Shown here piece after piece: positions 62,916 to 64,000 of a stretch of 64,000 bases of DNA. Made by a program: the position numbers and the translations under genes. How positions within the stretch are numbered: the stretch's first letter is position 1; the number at the start of each line of letters is the position of its first letter. Below the pieces are notes generated by a model that was given only the letters and a program-made list of their open reading frames with translations, was not told the origin of the DNA and did not search any database. Origin of the DNA: Isoperla grammatica. Taxonomy: Eukaryota; Arthropoda; Insecta; Plecoptera; Perlodidae. Location: contig OX246746.1 in the NCBI GenBank assembly GCA_945910005.1, positions 40,051,005-40,115,004 on the forward strand, written 5' to 3'.

Positions 62916-62957
<42 letters not shown>
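62600..62957 (+). mobile_element. SINE-like repeat, copy 2, with (ATA)n tail
   Basis: Shares CGTGGTTTCCACCAT, AATCGGCCACGATC, GGAAATACTTGAAATT and CCGGTTTTGACCGAG with copy 1 in the same order, and ends in an ATA repeat (62918-62957). Confidence 0.5.
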
Positions 62958-63087
62958 TAAATAGTTAAATGCATTTAAATAATAAAAAAGACAAGGTAAG
63001 CAGTAAGTTACAGTATTTTGTTTGTGTTTTCAGTCATGTCAAGGCACAGGTAGTTAAGTTAAATTAATGGTAATACAAGGGTAAGGG

Positions 63088-63837
63088 CACATTTGGGGAA
63101 GGCATTTTTTAAAGAAACACATTCACAGGAACGCATTCTTTTTAAAGGAAAACTTTTTAAGTAACGTGATTCTTTTCTTGACAAAGGAACTGTTATTTTG
63201 AGAAAGTTCATAACTTCTGGGAACTTTTAAAAACGTTTTTTGAAAAATTCCTTGTAAGACAGTCGTTTATTTTTCTGTTCAGCGCCACTAATTAGTCTTC
63301 AGGCTTCATTGACAATAAACAAATCGGCTTTGCCTGCATTATGTTTCATATTCAAATATTTTGGTCTGGTATTTTTAGATTTTAACCAATAATAGTTATG
63401 CCGCCCGCCGCCACTCTCTAAGACTACGACCTGACTGCACGGACAGTATCTCCTCGTGTTGTAACTCTTGTACTTGTACTGAAACTGTACTTGTACTTAA
63501 CTTGTACTGACACACTAAACATTTGGTATTATATTATGCAATTTCATTCCTCTTTTAGTGTTACTGTTATCATTAATTAAGCATCGGCGTGTAAATACTC
63601 GTAGTCCTTCTTCGATTAATAATGCAACCTACAAAATCAAGTACTGAGTGTTTAATTTAAAACAATAAAAATTAAAAGGAACTTTTTAAAGGAACGTTGT
63701 TCCTTTTTTTTTGAGGAAAATGATCTTTTAAAGGATAAAATTATAAAAAGGAACTAAAACTTTTTAAAAGTTCCTTTTAAGATTGATGAAAAGAATCTTT
63801 TCAAAGTTCCTTTTAAAAAGGAATTTCCCCAAGCATG
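63088..63837. mobile_element. Non-autonomous hAT-type element (750 bp)
   Basis: Ends CACATTTGGGGAA...TTCCCCAAGCATG with imperfect, AAAAAGG-rich longer inverted repeats. 8-bp flanks GGTAAGGG (63080-63087) and GGTAAGGA (63838-63845) differ at one base. No transposase. Confidence 0.75.
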
Positions 63838-64000
63838 GGTAAGGATAATAGAATAAAATAGTATTTGATAGTTGTGATTAGGTTTATTATTCAAAGAAAT
63901 GAGGATCTAGTGAGAAATTAATTACATTTTTGATGTGACTTCTTGGCTTATTTGTTTTGCATTGGGCATTTGCATTGGGCCTAGATTTGAAAAGAGATTT

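Overview
The window is eukaryotic, most likely from a non-model arthropod (a crustacean is my best guess, not proven). The host-gene evidence is four spliced exons on the minus strand (58625-58870, 34316-34530, 30603-30765, 18957-19098). They read in one continuous frame through the third and most of the fourth FAS1 domain of an insect-type Fasciclin-1 cell-adhesion protein, with matching phases and canonical GT/AG borders. At least 40 kb of the window is therefore the inside of one gene, and nearly everything else is transposable elements sitting in, or downstream of, its introns.

Layout, left to right. 0.5-2.2 kb: a 94-bp tandem array derived from the 5' half of a tRNA-derived SINE. 2.7-18.5 kb: a nest of APE-type non-LTR retrotransposons (called LINE-A, LINE-B and LINE-C here), each joined to (TTA)n microsatellite. 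LINE-A is split by Gypsy-1 (5280-10237), which carries a third, inverted LTR. 18.9-30.8 kb: Fas1 exons E4 and E3, with the intron between them filled by a 10.6-kb hAT transposon (19390-29953, 8-bp target duplication). Three of this element's own internal segments have expanded into minisatellites of 82, 52 and 44 bp. 30.8-36.3 kb: exon E2 and several short inverted-repeat elements. 36.3-57.8 kb: the large Fas1 intron, holding a long-inverted-repeat element (about 37945-57580). Its centre encodes a decayed DTDV/Cys-rich protein. Its left arm is split by a Copia element (38532-48389), itself split by an intact LINE (LINE-D, 40120-45243). Its right arm is split by Gypsy-2 (51834-57037). 58.3-64 kb: a 41-bp array touching the splice donor of exon E1, exon E1, a possible 20-nt micro-exon, another 82-bp array, a 208-bp near-perfect hairpin, a LINE 3' end, two related SINE-like repeats and a 750-bp hAT-type inverted-repeat element.

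Ages by nesting: LINE-A was hit by Gypsy-1, whose three LTRs look identical. The inverted-repeat element was hit by Copia (identical LTRs) and Gypsy-2 (one LTR difference seen), and Copia was then hit by LINE-D. Recent retrotransposition is therefore likely. Full reading frames survive for the Copia pol, LINE-D ORF1 and ORF2, Gypsy-1 gag and pol (pol with a 4-residue duplication in the RT active site) and nearly all of Gypsy-2 gag-pol. No prokaryotic gene, rRNA, genuine tRNA gene or CRISPR was seen. All identifications are by eye from motifs; no database search was run.
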